A stretch of DNA of 64,000 bases from Candidatus Poseidoniaceae archaeon (GCA_028353405.1 JAOMOG010000002.1:31583-95582); one strand, 5' to 3'. Counted from the stretch's first letter, positions 36,956-46,947 are shown. Notes: generated by a model not told the origin, from the letters alone. A program made the numbers and translations.

Positions 36956-37537
36956 ATGGCAGTTGAAATTCTTGAATCTCCGGTTGAGGGAATAATTCCA
37001 ATTGAGACTCATCGAAGATTGCTGGATTATCATATCGGGCCAGTGGACATTGAATTAACATTCAATCATAGGCTGGCCCACGAAAATGGCTGGAGTCATG
37101 GCTATGCAGATTATGTGGTTGAAGAATACAAGCGATTCGCCTATTTGTGCACCCATGGCAATCAAGTCTGCACTCCCTCAAAAGATGTAGATCAAGCATG
37201 GCATTTACATCTAACCTATACCAATGATTATTGGAATATTTTTTGTCCTAAATTACTTGGTAAAGATTTGCACCATGGCCCTACAATCGGTGGAATGGAA
37301 GATGAAATGAAGTATAGACAACACTACATTGAAACTTTGCAATTATATGAATCTGTATTTGGACGTAAACCTCCAAGCAATATTTGGAAAGACGTTGATA
37401 CAAGATTTTCCCATGATAGTAACTCGCAATGGGTTGACTTAGCAAGCAATATCATTACTTCAAAAAATAGCCTTTTGATCAAGGTAACTTCTGCGGTACT
37501 CATTGGAGTATTGCTTGGGTATTTGTTCCCTTTTTAA
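36956..37537 (+). CDS. Glycine-rich-domain-containing-like protein (DUF1399 type)
   Basis: A 193-residue protein. The block VDQAWHLHLTYTNDYWNIFC, followed by LLGKDLHHGPT, is the signature of the GRDP/DUF1399 family, where His and Asp residues are invariant. A hydrophobic helix ends the protein (LLIKVTSAVLIGVLLGYLF), so it is tail-anchored. ATG 36956 follows GAAGGTGCG. It is probably cotranscribed with the TPM-domain gene. The biochemical role of the family is not established. Confidence 0.8.
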   Translation: MAVEILESPVEGIIPIETHRRLLDYHIGPVDIELTFNHRLAHENGWSHGYADYVVEEYKRFAYLCTHGNQVCTPSKDVDQAWHLHLTYTNDYWNIFCPKLLGKDLHHGPTIGGMEDEMKYRQHYIETLQLYESVFGRKPPSNIWKDVDTRFSHDSNSQWVDLASNIITSKNSLLIKVTSAVLIGVLLGYLFPF

Positions 37538-37576
37538 TAACGGCTCAACAAACATAGTGACGGAGCGGAATTAGTC

Positions 37577-37583
37577 TTAAATA
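37577..37583 (+). promoter_or_regulatory. TATA-like element of the restriction-modification operon
   Basis: TTAAATA, within GTCTTAAATACC, is centred about 26 bases before ATG 37606 and 20 before ATG 37600. No Shine-Dalgarno is visible, so a leaderless transcript starting at or just before the ATG is likely. Read by eye only. Confidence 0.5.
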
Positions 37584-37605
37584 CCCTACGAAACGTGTAA
37601 TGTTT

Positions 37606-40581
37606 ATGGTCGCAGAGATTCACGATGTTTTGAAACAAGGTCCGTATTCTAATTGGAACGAATTGCATGAACAGATCTCGCAAATTGACGAAAGTACCAC
37701 TGCTAAAGGCGATGCATTTGAGCAATTTTCTTATTTTTACCTTCTCTATCACAAAGATATATACGAAATCGAGGAGATTTGGTGTGATAAAGTTCCAAAC
37801 CGAGAAATTCCGGATTATTTTAAAGATCAAAAAGGCAAGTATAGGATTGGAGCAGGGAAAGATATAGATCATGGGACAGATTTAGTCGCCCAACTAAAGG
37901 GATTTGAGGAGCCTCACGAAGCATACCAGGCTAAATTTCGTTCAGATTACAGCACCCACCCGTCATCTCATGAATTGTCAACTTTTTGGAATGATTCTGT
38001 AAGATTTGAGCGAAGACGAATTATTACTTCATCTGATACTGTCGCTAATACCGATAAAAATACTGACTACTTTGATAATGCCGCTCATCATATTTACAGA
38101 GGGGACTTTCTAAATATTTCTGACCCAGAAGATTTCTTTGCTAAGCTCCATGAATGGGCAAATGACCAAGAAAAAGTCCCAGAGAGAACACTGTATGAAC
38201 CTCTTGACCATCAAGAAGAAATGATCAAAGATGTTGTTGCTGGTTTTGTTAAATTAAAGAAAAAGCAAGACCAGCGTGGAAAATTAATTGCTGCCTGTGG
38301 AACAGGGAAAACCCTAGCAGCATTATGGATTACAGAACATTCTGACTTGGATATCTCTAATCTATTGTTCCTTGCGCCAACAATAGAATTGACAGCTCAA
38401 ACTTTTAGAGAATGGGCAATGCAACATAAAGAGGAATTTGATTTCCTTATCATTTGTAGTGATGATGATGCAGGCAATGTTGGAGAAGATAATTCAGATA
38501 TTCCGGTATCAGATCTAGGAATTAGAGTAACAACAGATGTTCATGAAATCTTGGGTTTCCTAGATATGAAATCCGATAAGAGGAAATATGTATTCAGCAC
38601 TTATCAATCATCAGATAGAATTAGAGAAGCGATGGAACTTACGACGGCATTCAAATCATTTGATTTGATAATATTTGACGAAGCACATAGGACTGCATCA
38701 AAAACATTCGATCCTAAAGGAGGCATGCAAGTAGCAATTGATAACACCAAAATTGATTCAAAACGTCGATTGTTTATGACGGCTACAGAGAGAATACAAA
38801 CTCCAAGAGTGAAAAAGTACCTTGAAACTGCTGGCAAAGATTATTTTTCAATGGATGATGAGGACAAGTATGGTACTACCTTTCACTCCCTAACATTCGG
38901 CAAAGCGATTAAGCAAAAAATCATTGCAGATTATCGAATTATTCTTGCAGGATGCGACTATCAAGGGGAGGATGAAGATGTAATTTTAGATGCTATTGTG
39001 GAAGTCAACGGGATAAGTAAACCTTTGACTTATCTTGAAGTATACCAAGCTCTTTTCGTTTCTAAACTTATAGATGAAGGAACAATTAGCAAAGTTTTGA
39101 CGTTTCAAAACACCGTTGCTAGGGCCCAGGCTTTCTCATATCTATTAAGAACAATTAACGGGGTATCAGATATCAATATTGATGCCATATGGGGAGAAGA
39201 AGGAATCGCTAGTCGTAGAGAGAAAAAATCACAGTTTGGATTGGCTAAAAAAGCAGTTCTATCAAATGTACGTTGTCTATCAGAAGGGGTAGATTTACCG
39301 ATGATAGATTCAGTAGTATTTTGTGACGACCGCAGTTCACCGATTGATTTAATCCAAGCTGTAGGAAGAGCACTTCGTATGAAGAAAGGTGAAGATAAAG
39401 TTGCTACTATTCTAATACCAGTTCCAATTCCATCGGATACCAAAACATTGGATGATGTTGATTGGGATAATGTACCAGGAATGACTACTTTTCACGAGAT
39501 TCTTCAGGCATTAAGAGATCAAGACGGTATTTTAAATGAAGAAATAGAAGAGATTCATGTCCAATCTACAAAAAGCACATTGGGTAAAAAAAGAAGTAGC
39601 GGTAGTGCAAAGACACAAGGGAAAATATTGGTAATCCCACCACCTTCTTTGAAGATTAATTTACATGATATGTGGGATAAAATTGGGATACGTATTTCCG
39701 CAGCGAATTTCCGTAAAAAGGGAGAAAAATCTATTTTTGTGTTTGAAAAACCAGGAGATAGAAAATCCAAACATAAATCAAAGTTTGCTTTATTTGGAAA
39801 TTATAATATTCAAAACGGAATGAAAAATGAGTGTTTAGAAGTTATTGCACAATTATCAGTTGATAGAAAACCGATTTTAAAATCCACACTTAAGACATAT
39901 GCTTCTTCTGAGGGCAACAACACTGCATCAATGCTCATCTCAATCGGAGCAGTGAAAGAAATAGATAGAAATACTGTTGTGATTACGTCTTTGGGCCTTA
40001 GATTAAAATCTCATCCAGAGCAATGGGATGATGTTGTAATTAATCAAGCATTAATTTTTTCCAAGAACGGTATTCTCCCATATCGTTTAATTCTTAACAT
40101 TTTATCCGAATACAGGTTTTTGAATTATCATGAGTATCTATTGGGAATTAGTCAGATAGAAGTTATTGGAATACTGCCTGATTTTGAAAAAATGCATAGC
40201 ACAATTACTTATTTGAGGAAAAATTATCCAAATGGATTAGGCGGAATTCCAGATGGTAGACATGAAGAAACTATTGCCGAACTTGAAAGTAATGGGATCG
40301 CTATTAATGTTGAAACGAAAGACATATGGTCATCAGGAACTACTCAAAGAAATTATTGGGGATATCTTAGATCTTGTATGGAAGTATTGCCCTTTATTTC
40401 AACAAAGAATGACCCGGACAAAGGCCTGATAATATATCTAAAAAGTAAAGAAGCATTGAAGGAATTGAAGATATCGCTTATAGATTCCTCCAAAGCCCTA
40501 GGGAAGGAATATGGTTCAGCAAGCTCGTGGTGGTATACCTCTCCAGAAGAAGAAGATGATGATGATGATTACCCGTTTTAA
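37606..40581 (+). CDS. Restriction endonuclease-like DEAH-box helicase
   Basis: About 991 residues. In the reading from ATG 37600, an Mrr-like nuclease domain covers about residues 30-130: KGDAFEQF (E41), GTDLVAQ (D94) and YQAK (Q110-K112) form a PD-(D/E)xK site. The superfamily 2 helicase follows with Walker A ACGTGKT (232-238), DEAH at 360-363, motif III MTATER and motif VI QAVGRALRMKKG. A C-terminal ~350 residues of unknown fold may choose the target and end in an acidic DDDDDYPF. Two DNA methyltransferase genes follow. The likely role is the cleaving subunit of a restriction system acting on unmodified DNA. Confidence 0.87.
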   Translation: MVAEIHDVLKQGPYSNWNELHEQISQIDESTTAKGDAFEQFSYFYLLYHKDIYEIEEIWCDKVPNREIPDYFKDQKGKYRIGAGKDIDHGTDLVAQLKGFEEPHEAYQAKFRSDYSTHPSSHELSTFWNDSVRFERRRIITSSDTVANTDKNTDYFDNAAHHIYRGDFLNISDPEDFFAKLHEWANDQEKVPERTLYEPLDHQEEMIKDVVAGFVKLKKKQDQRGKLIAACGTGKTLAALWITEHSDLDISNLLFLAPTIELTAQTFREWAMQHKEEFDFLIICSDDDAGNVGEDNSDIPVSDLGIRVTTDVHEILGFLDMKSDKRKYVFSTYQSSDRIREAMELTTAFKSFDLIIFDEAHRTASKTFDPKGGMQVAIDNTKIDSKRRLFMTATERIQTPRVKKYLETAGKDYFSMDDEDKYGTTFHSLTFGKAIKQKIIADYRIILAGCDYQGEDEDVILDAIVEVNGISKPLTYLEVYQALFVSKLIDEGTISKVLTFQNTVARAQAFSYLLRTINGVSDINIDAIWGEEGIASRREKKSQFGLAKKAVLSNVRCLSEGVDLPMIDSVVFCDDRSSPIDLIQAVGRALRMKKGEDKVATILIPVPIPSDTKTLDDVDWDNVPGMTTFHEILQALRDQDGILNEEIEEIHVQSTKSTLGKKRSSGSAKTQGKILVIPPPSLKINLHDMWDKIGIRISAANFRKKGEKSIFVFEKPGDRKSKHKSKFALFGNYNIQNGMKNECLEVIAQLSVDRKPILKSTLKTYASSEGNNTASMLISIGAVKEIDRNTVVITSLGLRLKSHPEQWDDVVINQALIFSKNGILPYRLILNILSEYRFLNYHEYLLGISQIEVIGILPDFEKMHSTITYLRKNYPNGLGGIPDGRHEETIAELESNGIAINVETKDIWSSGTTQRNYWGYLRSCMEVLPFISTKNDPDKGLIIYLKSKEALKELKISLIDSSKALGKEYGSASSWWYTSPEEEDDDDDYPF

Positions 40582-40707
40582 TAATTAGAGAGATTGTTAA
40601 TTATTGATTCACTTTCACTTTTTATTCATCCGCCCCCTTGCTAAATGATAATTAACCATCGGCCTTGAAATTGTCTTATCATAGTTACATATGCAGGTGG
40701 ATAATTG

Positions 40708-42570
40708 ATGGTAAATATTCAACCTATACAATATTCTGTTAAGGCTAAAACACATAGTGCCCCTTATCAAATGCACAAGTACTATGCAAGAAGGCCATAC
40801 AATGTCTTTAGAAATTTAATAGAGCATTATTCCAAGCCGGGAGATTTGATTCTGGATTGCTTTTGTGGTGGAGGTGTGACTCTATTGGAAGGCTTGACTG
40901 TTGACCGTAAAATAATTGCAGTCGATCTAAACCCACTAGCGACTTTCATTACAAAGATGCAAATACAACAAATTGACATTGATTCATTGGAGGAATATTT
41001 TAGTGAATTCCGCAAAATATGCGAGGACGAATATAGTAAATATTACTTTCAAAAAACTCCCGATGGAGAACAAGAAGTAGATTGGGTAGAGTACATTTAT
41101 GAGGTTGAGTGTCCAAAGTGTGAATCATCAATATTACTCTCAGAAGAAAATAAAGTTCGAAATGGTTATTACACTTGTAATAATTCCAAATGTGAAAGTA
41201 ACTTAACCCAAAAAGGGCTTAAGAGAACTGATTGTCGACCCATATCGACAGCACCTTCAAGACTTAGTTATACATTAGAGAATGATACTAAATTGCATAA
41301 CTTATCACAGAATGAGAAAATAATTATTTCTCAAGCAAAGTATGACTATACAATACATGCTGATTTACAGGAGATAGATATTGAAGTTCCTTCAAATTGG
41401 GACAGATGGCATGAAGATTGTTTACCACAGAAAGGAGTACATAGATTTCCGGATTTTTTTACAGAGAAAAATTATTTCATCAATGTAATGATTTTTAATA
41501 AAATACTTGCAATGGACAAATCAGAATTTAGAGATTTACTTTATTTCGCTTTTAGTTCATCTTTAAGATATACCAACAAGATGTCTAGAGTTGTACAAGA
41601 TTGGGAAGGAGGAAACCCAACATGTATGGATAAACATGCATATTGGTTGCCAAATATTTTTGTGGAAACAAATATTTTACATTACTTAAAAAAGCGAATG
41701 GGAAGTGTGGTTAAGGGAATGAAATACATCCAAGAAACAATACCAAGCAACAAAAAAGAGGCCAATTCATTCGAAGAAATCATCGAGGATGGCGATTATA
41801 TGATACTAAATCAGAGTTCTAGTCGTCTTTCGATTCCTTCGGAGTCGATAAGCGCAGTTATCACAGACCCGCCTTATGGCAGTAATGTTCAGTATGGGGA
41901 ATTATCTGCATTTTGGAATGTTTGGTTGATGCAATATTTGGGCCTTGATAATTTTCAATATTTGGACGAAGAAGCAATATCAAATCGGAAACTGAAGAAG
42001 ATTGAAGGGAAAAACTCGCAACATTATGAGGACATGTTATTTTCAATTTTTTCTGAAGCGAACCGAGTCCTGAAACCGAATGGATATCTTGTATTTACTT
42101 TCAACAATAAGGATATTGACATTTGGGTCCGGATGCTTAGAGCAGTAGTGAAATCTGGCTTTATTTTACCCCGAGATGGACTAATTTACCAAAAATACAT
42201 CAAAGGTTATGAAAATACAGCTCACCTGAAATCAGAAGGAAATATCCAAGGAGATTATATTTATTCATTCATCAAAGGCAGTATTGCATATTCCGAAGAT
42301 ATTAACCTTAATTTATTCGAAACCGAATTAACTCAGACCATTCATGGGTGTGTAGAAAAATTATTCTTACAAAAATCAGAATATAATACTCCAACTCTAT
42401 ATCAGTATATTTTCAGTGAAATTGTCTCGATGCTAATGAAGTATCTTCATGCTGAACAGTATGTAGGAGAAAAAGTAGGTACTAACCTTACAAAAACATC
42501 TATTGACAAAATTCTTGAATTAGTTCTCAATAATGATGATCACATATGGACTTTAAAGGACGGTGATTAA
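40708..42570 (+). CDS. DNA methyltransferase 1 (DPPY type) with zinc-ribbon insert
   Basis: A 620-residue amino-methyltransferase. The AdoMet site LILDCFCGGGVTLLEG lies near residue 50, followed by IIAVDLNPLAT. The catalytic ITDPPYGSN is near residue 390, giving a motif order of AdoMet site, large middle region, catalytic site. The middle region includes a zinc ribbon (CPKC and, later, a C-x4-C in YTCNNSKCESN) and probably recognises the target. DPPY marks N6-adenine or N4-cytosine methylation. ATG 40708 has GGTGG seven bases upstream. The stop abuts the next start. Confidence 0.88.
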   Translation: MVNIQPIQYSVKAKTHSAPYQMHKYYARRPYNVFRNLIEHYSKPGDLILDCFCGGGVTLLEGLTVDRKIIAVDLNPLATFITKMQIQQIDIDSLEEYFSEFRKICEDEYSKYYFQKTPDGEQEVDWVEYIYEVECPKCESSILLSEENKVRNGYYTCNNSKCESNLTQKGLKRTDCRPISTAPSRLSYTLENDTKLHNLSQNEKIIISQAKYDYTIHADLQEIDIEVPSNWDRWHEDCLPQKGVHRFPDFFTEKNYFINVMIFNKILAMDKSEFRDLLYFAFSSSLRYTNKMSRVVQDWEGGNPTCMDKHAYWLPNIFVETNILHYLKKRMGSVVKGMKYIQETIPSNKKEANSFEEIIEDGDYMILNQSSSRLSIPSESISAVITDPPYGSNVQYGELSAFWNVWLMQYLGLDNFQYLDEEAISNRKLKKIEGKNSQHYEDMLFSIFSEANRVLKPNGYLVFTFNNKDIDIWVRMLRAVVKSGFILPRDGLIYQKYIKGYENTAHLKSEGNIQGDYIYSFIKGSIAYSEDINLNLFETELTQTIHGCVEKLFLQKSEYNTPTLYQYIFSEIVSMLMKYLHAEQYVGEKVGTNLTKTSIDKILELVLNNDDHIWTLKDGD

Positions 42571-43932
42571 TTGTCTGAGATAAAAAACCGCTACCACCCT
42601 TATCAAAACAATGAATTGGGGCAGTATATTCAGTCTCTTGAGACTCGATATAATATAAAGGATGAAATTAATTTCTTTAGTCAATTAGTCAACTTTTCCA
42701 AAAATGTTGATGCCCCTTATCATCGTTGGTTTAAGTACAGAGAAGGTTTTTCTCACACTCTTGTTTCGGAATTGATAAAGAGAAGTGAGATTACTTCTGA
42801 TGAATACATAATCGATCCTTTTTGTGGTAGCGGTACAACAGTTTTGGAAGCTAAAAAGTTAGGTTTTTCCGGTTTGGGCATTGATATCAACCCGATGTCT
42901 ACATTTACTTCTCTAGTAAAATGTAGGACTTATGACGACAATGAAATTCAAGAAATAGAACAATGCTTAGAAGAAATTAAAGAACTCTATCCCGAAGAAA
43001 TAATAGAAGACGAAACACAAGAAAAATATGCAATTTGTGATAAATTTTTTAGTTCTCATAATTTTCAACAGTTATTGAAAATACGCCAAGTACTGAATTC
43101 ATTGGATACTATAGGAAAAATTTCTGACTTATTTCTTTGCGGCTATCTTTGTATTATTGAAGAAGTTTCAGACAGAAAAAGGGATGGTAATGGCTTGAGA
43201 AAGAGAACTTCTAGAGTTACCAATGTTGTTAATCATTATGTTGAAAAAATCCAATCAATGCTAACCGATATCAAAAATAAACGACTTAAAAACAGTATAT
43301 TTTCAGATATAAAATTAGGAAACGCGACCGATATGACCGCGATTTGTAGCGAATTAATTAATGCAGAAGTCACTCCCGGTGCTATCATTTATTCCCCACC
43401 TTATCCGAATTCATTCGATTATTTTGAATCCTACAAAATGGAATTGTATCTTGGGGATTTTATTGAAAACAGTAGTGATTTGGCAGACCTAAGAAAACAA
43501 GCGATTCATTCCTTTGTTCGTCCCGGTGTGAATTTGAAACAAACTCCAAAATACATCAATTGGATGAGTCAAGAGATTGAATGTGCAATACCTGAAAAAG
43601 AAGAAAGAACCGGTAAAAAGGACATTCGTACTCGTAAAGTTCCTGCTATGATCATAGGCTATTTTGCAGATATGGAGGAAGTAATCAAACAAAGTTCACA
43701 AACCCTAAGTGAAGGGAAAAAATGCTACATTGTTGTAGATCAAAGTGCGTATCTTGGAAAAATTGTACCGACTGATTTATTCCTTGCCGAAATTGCCGAA
43801 AATTATGGATTTAGTGTAGAGGAGATAATAGTGTGCAGAAGGGCAAGAACCTCACCACAACAATTGAAATTATACCCTTACTTAAACGACCTTCTGCGGG
43901 AAAGTATCGTAGTTTTGAAAAGACTTGCATAG
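42571..43932 (+). CDS. DNA methyltransferase 2 (SPPY type)
   Basis: A 453-residue amino-methyltransferase. The AdoMet-binding block IIDPFCGSGTTVLEAKKLGF is followed by GIDINPMS. The catalytic motif is IIYSPPYPNSFDYF, an SPPY variant often seen in N4-cytosine or N6-adenine enzymes. It starts with TTG directly after the TAA of methyltransferase 1, with GGTGA inside the preceding gene as ribosome binding site. This implies tight translational coupling. It probably modifies the other strand or half of an asymmetric target together with enzyme 1. That is inference. Confidence 0.86.
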   Translation: MSEIKNRYHPYQNNELGQYIQSLETRYNIKDEINFFSQLVNFSKNVDAPYHRWFKYREGFSHTLVSELIKRSEITSDEYIIDPFCGSGTTVLEAKKLGFSGLGIDINPMSTFTSLVKCRTYDDNEIQEIEQCLEEIKELYPEEIIEDETQEKYAICDKFFSSHNFQQLLKIRQVLNSLDTIGKISDLFLCGYLCIIEEVSDRKRDGNGLRKRTSRVTNVVNHYVEKIQSMLTDIKNKRLKNSIFSDIKLGNATDMTAICSELINAEVTPGAIIYSPPYPNSFDYFESYKMELYLGDFIENSSDLADLRKQAIHSFVRPGVNLKQTPKYINWMSQEIECAIPEKEERTGKKDIRTRKVPAMIIGYFADMEEVIKQSSQTLSEGKKCYIVVDQSAYLGKIVPTDLFLAEIAENYGFSVEEIIVCRRARTSPQQLKLYPYLNDLLRESIVVLKRLA

Positions 43933-43938
43933 AAAAGA

Positions 43939-45891
43939 TCATCTTCCCCAGAAGTGATTCACTTTGCGGTGTAATTTGATTAACTGTTCAAAAATTTCCT
44001 GCTCTTTAGGATCTAATTCAATATTCTTTAATCGCTTTGCATGAGATTCAGGGACATCGACATAGAATTCATCCAATTCCTCGATATGTCTTCCAACGGT
44101 TGGTCCATGGACTGCAACAGCTAACTCATCGCCTGTAGAGCCTTCTTTGACATCATCTCCGTCACGCGTCCGCAATGATTTAATTTGACCAACAGGAGTT
44201 CCATCTAACTTCATAATTTTCTGACCGATGTGAACTCGTCCACCAACAACTCTCATTCCAACAATCGCTGGCCCTTTCGCTCTAAATGTGTGATCTCTTA
44301 GATAGAGGAGTTGTCCTGGATAAACCAAGGATTCTCTCAATTCAGCCTCAATTTCAGCCTGTAATTTCTCTCTCCACTCTTCATATTCATCTAAGACGTG
44401 GTAAATTATCTCACCACTAATGAAGTTAATTTCAGAGTCTCCAGATTTCAAACCATCAGTGACTTCGGAATTTGCTTTGGTAGAAAAACCTAAAATTATT
44501 TTGTATAATGGATCTTGAGCACTCTGTGCCATCAAAATATCTTTTTTATTTACTACTCCAACCGTTGCTCTACGGACAGGAATCTTCAATTTGAACAATT
44601 CAAATGCAAGTGCTTCTAAACCACCAACCGTATCAGCCTTAATGACAATTCCTTTCTTTTCTTCTTCAGCATCTTGACAAGGACCTTCCTCTTTGACGTG
44701 GGTCTTGAAGTCAGTTCGAGAGAATACTTCACTACATTGAGTACACATAATTGGCATTTGATTGAAAACACCTCTCCATTCATCCCGTATTGCTTGCTTA
44801 GCAATTTTTATCTCTTCTTCTGTATTTGCGATATGAAGAGTAGTTCCAGGAATTGTACCTTCCATATTCGGTGCAACAATTTTGACTCCGCAAGCAGCCT
44901 CCACGCCATCGTAATTGACCCAACGCTTACCTGCGTCACGCATTTCAGACATACCCTTAGGACGCTTCAATCCCTTGATATGCGTTTGATATGGACCATC
45001 AGGACCAGCCAGCATAATCTTGTCTCCAACCTTTAATCCACCACGGTAAAGAATGATGTCAATGGTTTTGCCCATTCCTATCTCTTCTCTAACCTCAAGA
45101 ACAGTGGCTTGGGTTGAGCCCAAAGTATCAGTTAATCTCTCCTCTAAAAACCTCTCAGCCAAACCAACAGTGACCGTCAATAAATCTTGAAGTCCTTCGC
45201 CTTCTTTAGCACTCATAGGAACTAGTGCAACGTTATTACGGAAATCTTTGATCAGGTCATATCTTTCAATATTGAAACCATGCTCAGCAAACTGTCCAAG
45301 TAACTTCCAATATCTAGCTTCGAACAAATCTGTTACATCGCTACGTTGATTTTTTGATGATTCAATAAAAGAACGGCCCTTTTCACACATCCATCCATGA
45401 ATTCGGTCTATTTTGTTACCAGCGATTACAAAGGGAGTTTTTGAATCACGTAATACTTTCAAAGATTCAATAGTCTGCGGTTGCAACCCCTCCATGATAT
45501 CTATGACCAGTATTGCGATATCGGATACTGAACCACCTCTATTACGAAGTGAAACGAATGAATGATGTCCCGGAGTGTCAATGAAAAGTAATCCCGGTGA
45601 CTTGAATTTATTACCCTTCATCATCTCTGAACAGGTTTCATTGAGAATATCTGCTGGAACTTCAGTAGCACCAATATGCTGAGTAATTCCTCCAGCCTCT
45701 CTATCCATGACACTGGCTTGACGCTCACTACCGATAGAGCGAACTAAATCTAAAACACTGGTTTTACCATGGTCAACATGGCCTAAAACAGAAACGATTG
45801 GTTGACGGTTATGTCCTTTCTCAACTTCTTCAACCACTTGCTCAGCGATATCAGGCTCAAGTGAATCAGAGTTATCCTGCTCTTCCGTCAT
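43939..45891 (-). CDS. infB: Translation initiation factor aIF5B/IF-2 with zinc-knuckle insert
   Basis: A 650-residue GTPase for subunit joining and initiator tRNA placement. The P-loop GHVDHGKT is at 37-44. The switch II region is LLFIDTPGHHSF and the specificity motif is AGNKIDR. Domains II-IV follow, ending with the typical helical C terminus. A C-x2-C-x11-H-x6-C segment (CTQCSEVF ... THVKEEGPC) near residue 385 lies just before the GVVxKADTxGxLEAL block (here GIVIKADTVGGLEAL). I do not recall this segment in usual aIF5B proteins. ATG 45891 is chosen for the GGTGAGG before it; the longer start at 45900 is a GTG within that site. Confidence 0.94.
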   Translation of the reverse strand: MTEEQDNSDSLEPDIAEQVVEEVEKGHNRQPIVSVLGHVDHGKTSVLDLVRSIGSERQASVMDREAGGITQHIGATEVPADILNETCSEMMKGNKFKSPGLLFIDTPGHHSFVSLRNRGGSVSDIAILVIDIMEGLQPQTIESLKVLRDSKTPFVIAGNKIDRIHGWMCEKGRSFIESSKNQRSDVTDLFEARYWKLLGQFAEHGFNIERYDLIKDFRNNVALVPMSAKEGEGLQDLLTVTVGLAERFLEERLTDTLGSTQATVLEVREEIGMGKTIDIILYRGGLKVGDKIMLAGPDGPYQTHIKGLKRPKGMSEMRDAGKRWVNYDGVEAACGVKIVAPNMEGTIPGTTLHIANTEEEIKIAKQAIRDEWRGVFNQMPIMCTQCSEVFSRTDFKTHVKEEGPCQDAEEEKKGIVIKADTVGGLEALAFELFKLKIPVRRATVGVVNKKDILMAQSAQDPLYKIILGFSTKANSEVTDGLKSGDSEINFISGEIIYHVLDEYEEWREKLQAEIEAELRESLVYPGQLLYLRDHTFRAKGPAIVGMRVVGGRVHIGQKIMKLDGTPVGQIKSLRTRDGDDVKEGSTGDELAVAVHGPTVGRHIEELDEFYVDVPESHAKRLKNIELDPKEQEIFEQLIKLHRKVNHFWGR

Positions 45892-45933
45892 ATTCCTCAC
45901 CGTCCGTCCAGCAGGTGGTTGAGCTGGTTTGTT

Positions 45934-46380
45934 TCACTCGTAGACCCAAGCGCCCATCAAGTTGTCCCATTGCATGAGACCTTCAGGGAACCAAAGGTTT
46001 AGTTCAAACGCAGCTGTTTCAGCAGCATCAGAGCCGTGAATCATATTGTAACCCATGTCCATGCCAAAGTCACCTCGAATAGTTCCAGGTGCTGCTTCAC
46101 GTCCATTAGTTGCACCGATTAAGGTACGAGCAACAGCGATTGCATCAACGCCAGTCCAAGCCATACAAACTACAGGTCCAGATGTTACGAACTTGATTAA
46201 TCCAGGGTAGAATGGGCGTGCTGCGTGACATTCATAGTGTGTTTCAGCGGTTTCCTTACTTGGAACAACAGATTTCAATGCGACTAATTTCAGTCCTTTG
46301 CGCTCAAATCGTCCAATAATTTCTCCAACAAGTCCACGTTGTACGCCGTCAGGTTTGATCATGATGTATGTAGTTTCCAT
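45934..46380 (-). CDS. ndk: Nucleoside diphosphate kinase
   Basis: Transfers the gamma phosphate from ATP to nucleoside diphosphates. The 148-residue product begins [19 protein letters not shown]. It contains the active-site histidine motif [12 protein letters not shown] and the family blocks [15 protein letters not shown] and [11 protein letters not shown] 46380 has GGTGA a few bases upstream; an upstream start at 46392 is less likely. It is part of the archaeal L7Ae-S28e-L24e-NDK-IF2 run. Confidence 0.97.
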   Translation of the reverse strand: METTYIMIKPDGVQRGLVGEIIGRFERKGLKLVALKSVVPSKETAETHYECHAARPFYPGLIKFVTSGPVVCMAWTGVDAIAVARTLIGATNGREAAPGTIRGDFGMDMGYNMIHGSDAAETAAFELNLWFPEGLMQWDNLMGAWVYE

Positions 46381-46528
46381 AGTGTTCACCAAAGCGAGCC
46401 ACCAGCGGCTCCTTTAAAACCAAATCCCTCAACGAAACTTGAATTAACATTACAATAACATCTATTGATGCAATTGTTGGTAACAGTGTCCCAAAGGGAC
46501 TGCTGGGTAATAATCTCAAAGAGAGAAA

Positions 46529-46717
46529 TCAATTACTGCCCTTGACAAAGTGGCGTGTCCACTTTACCTTGCGGCTATTTCTCTTCAGTTTGATCATGTT
46601 CTTGCGGGCCTTGGAGTTCTTGAACCACATGATGCTTCCATCACGTCGAATAAACATCATTCCAGTCCCAGGTTCGATTTCCTCACCAGAGAAAGTACAA
46701 ATTCTGCGTTCAGGCAT
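46529..46717 (-). CDS. rpl24e: Ribosomal protein L24e
   Basis: A 62-residue large-subunit protein starting MPERRICTFSGEEIEPGTG. It keeps the first part of the family zinc knuckle region but only one cysteine is seen here, so it may not bind zinc. The ending with SRKVKWTRHF is typical. ATG 46717 follows GGTGA by five bases. The gene lies immediately after S28e. Confidence 0.94.
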   Translation of the reverse strand: MPERRICTFSGEEIEPGTGMMFIRRDGSIMWFKNSKARKNMIKLKRNSRKVKWTRHFVKGSN

Positions 46718-46722
46718 AATAT

Positions 46723-46947
46723 TCACCGTCCTCCAATCTTACGGGCCTCGCGACCTGTATCCTTGAGCATCAATAAATCGCCAACGCGAATTGGGCCCAA
46801 TACATTTCGAGTAATGATGCGACCCACGTCACGTGGGTTTGGCGCATCGTTGACACGGACCTTGACTTGAGTAGCTTCTCCGGTCATACCTGTACGACCG
46901 ACAATTTCTACTACTTCAGCAGGCCATCCACCTAGTTCTTCGCTCAT
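46723..46947 (-). CDS. rps28e: Ribosomal protein S28e
   Basis: A 74-residue small-subunit protein with the family core [20 protein letters not shown] and [18 protein letters not shown] 46947 has AGGAG about nine bases upstream; the in-frame ATG at 46956 directly abuts that site and is less likely. It is followed at once by L24e. Confidence 0.95.
   Translation of the reverse strand: MSEELGGWPAEVVEIVGRTGMTGEATQVKVRVNDAPNPRDVGRIITRNVLGPIRVGDLLMLKDTGREARKIGGR

Noticed and set aside
36783-37061. Histidine/arginine/alanine-rich antisense frames
   Set aside because: They arise from the Gly-Cys codons of the TPM protein on the other strand.
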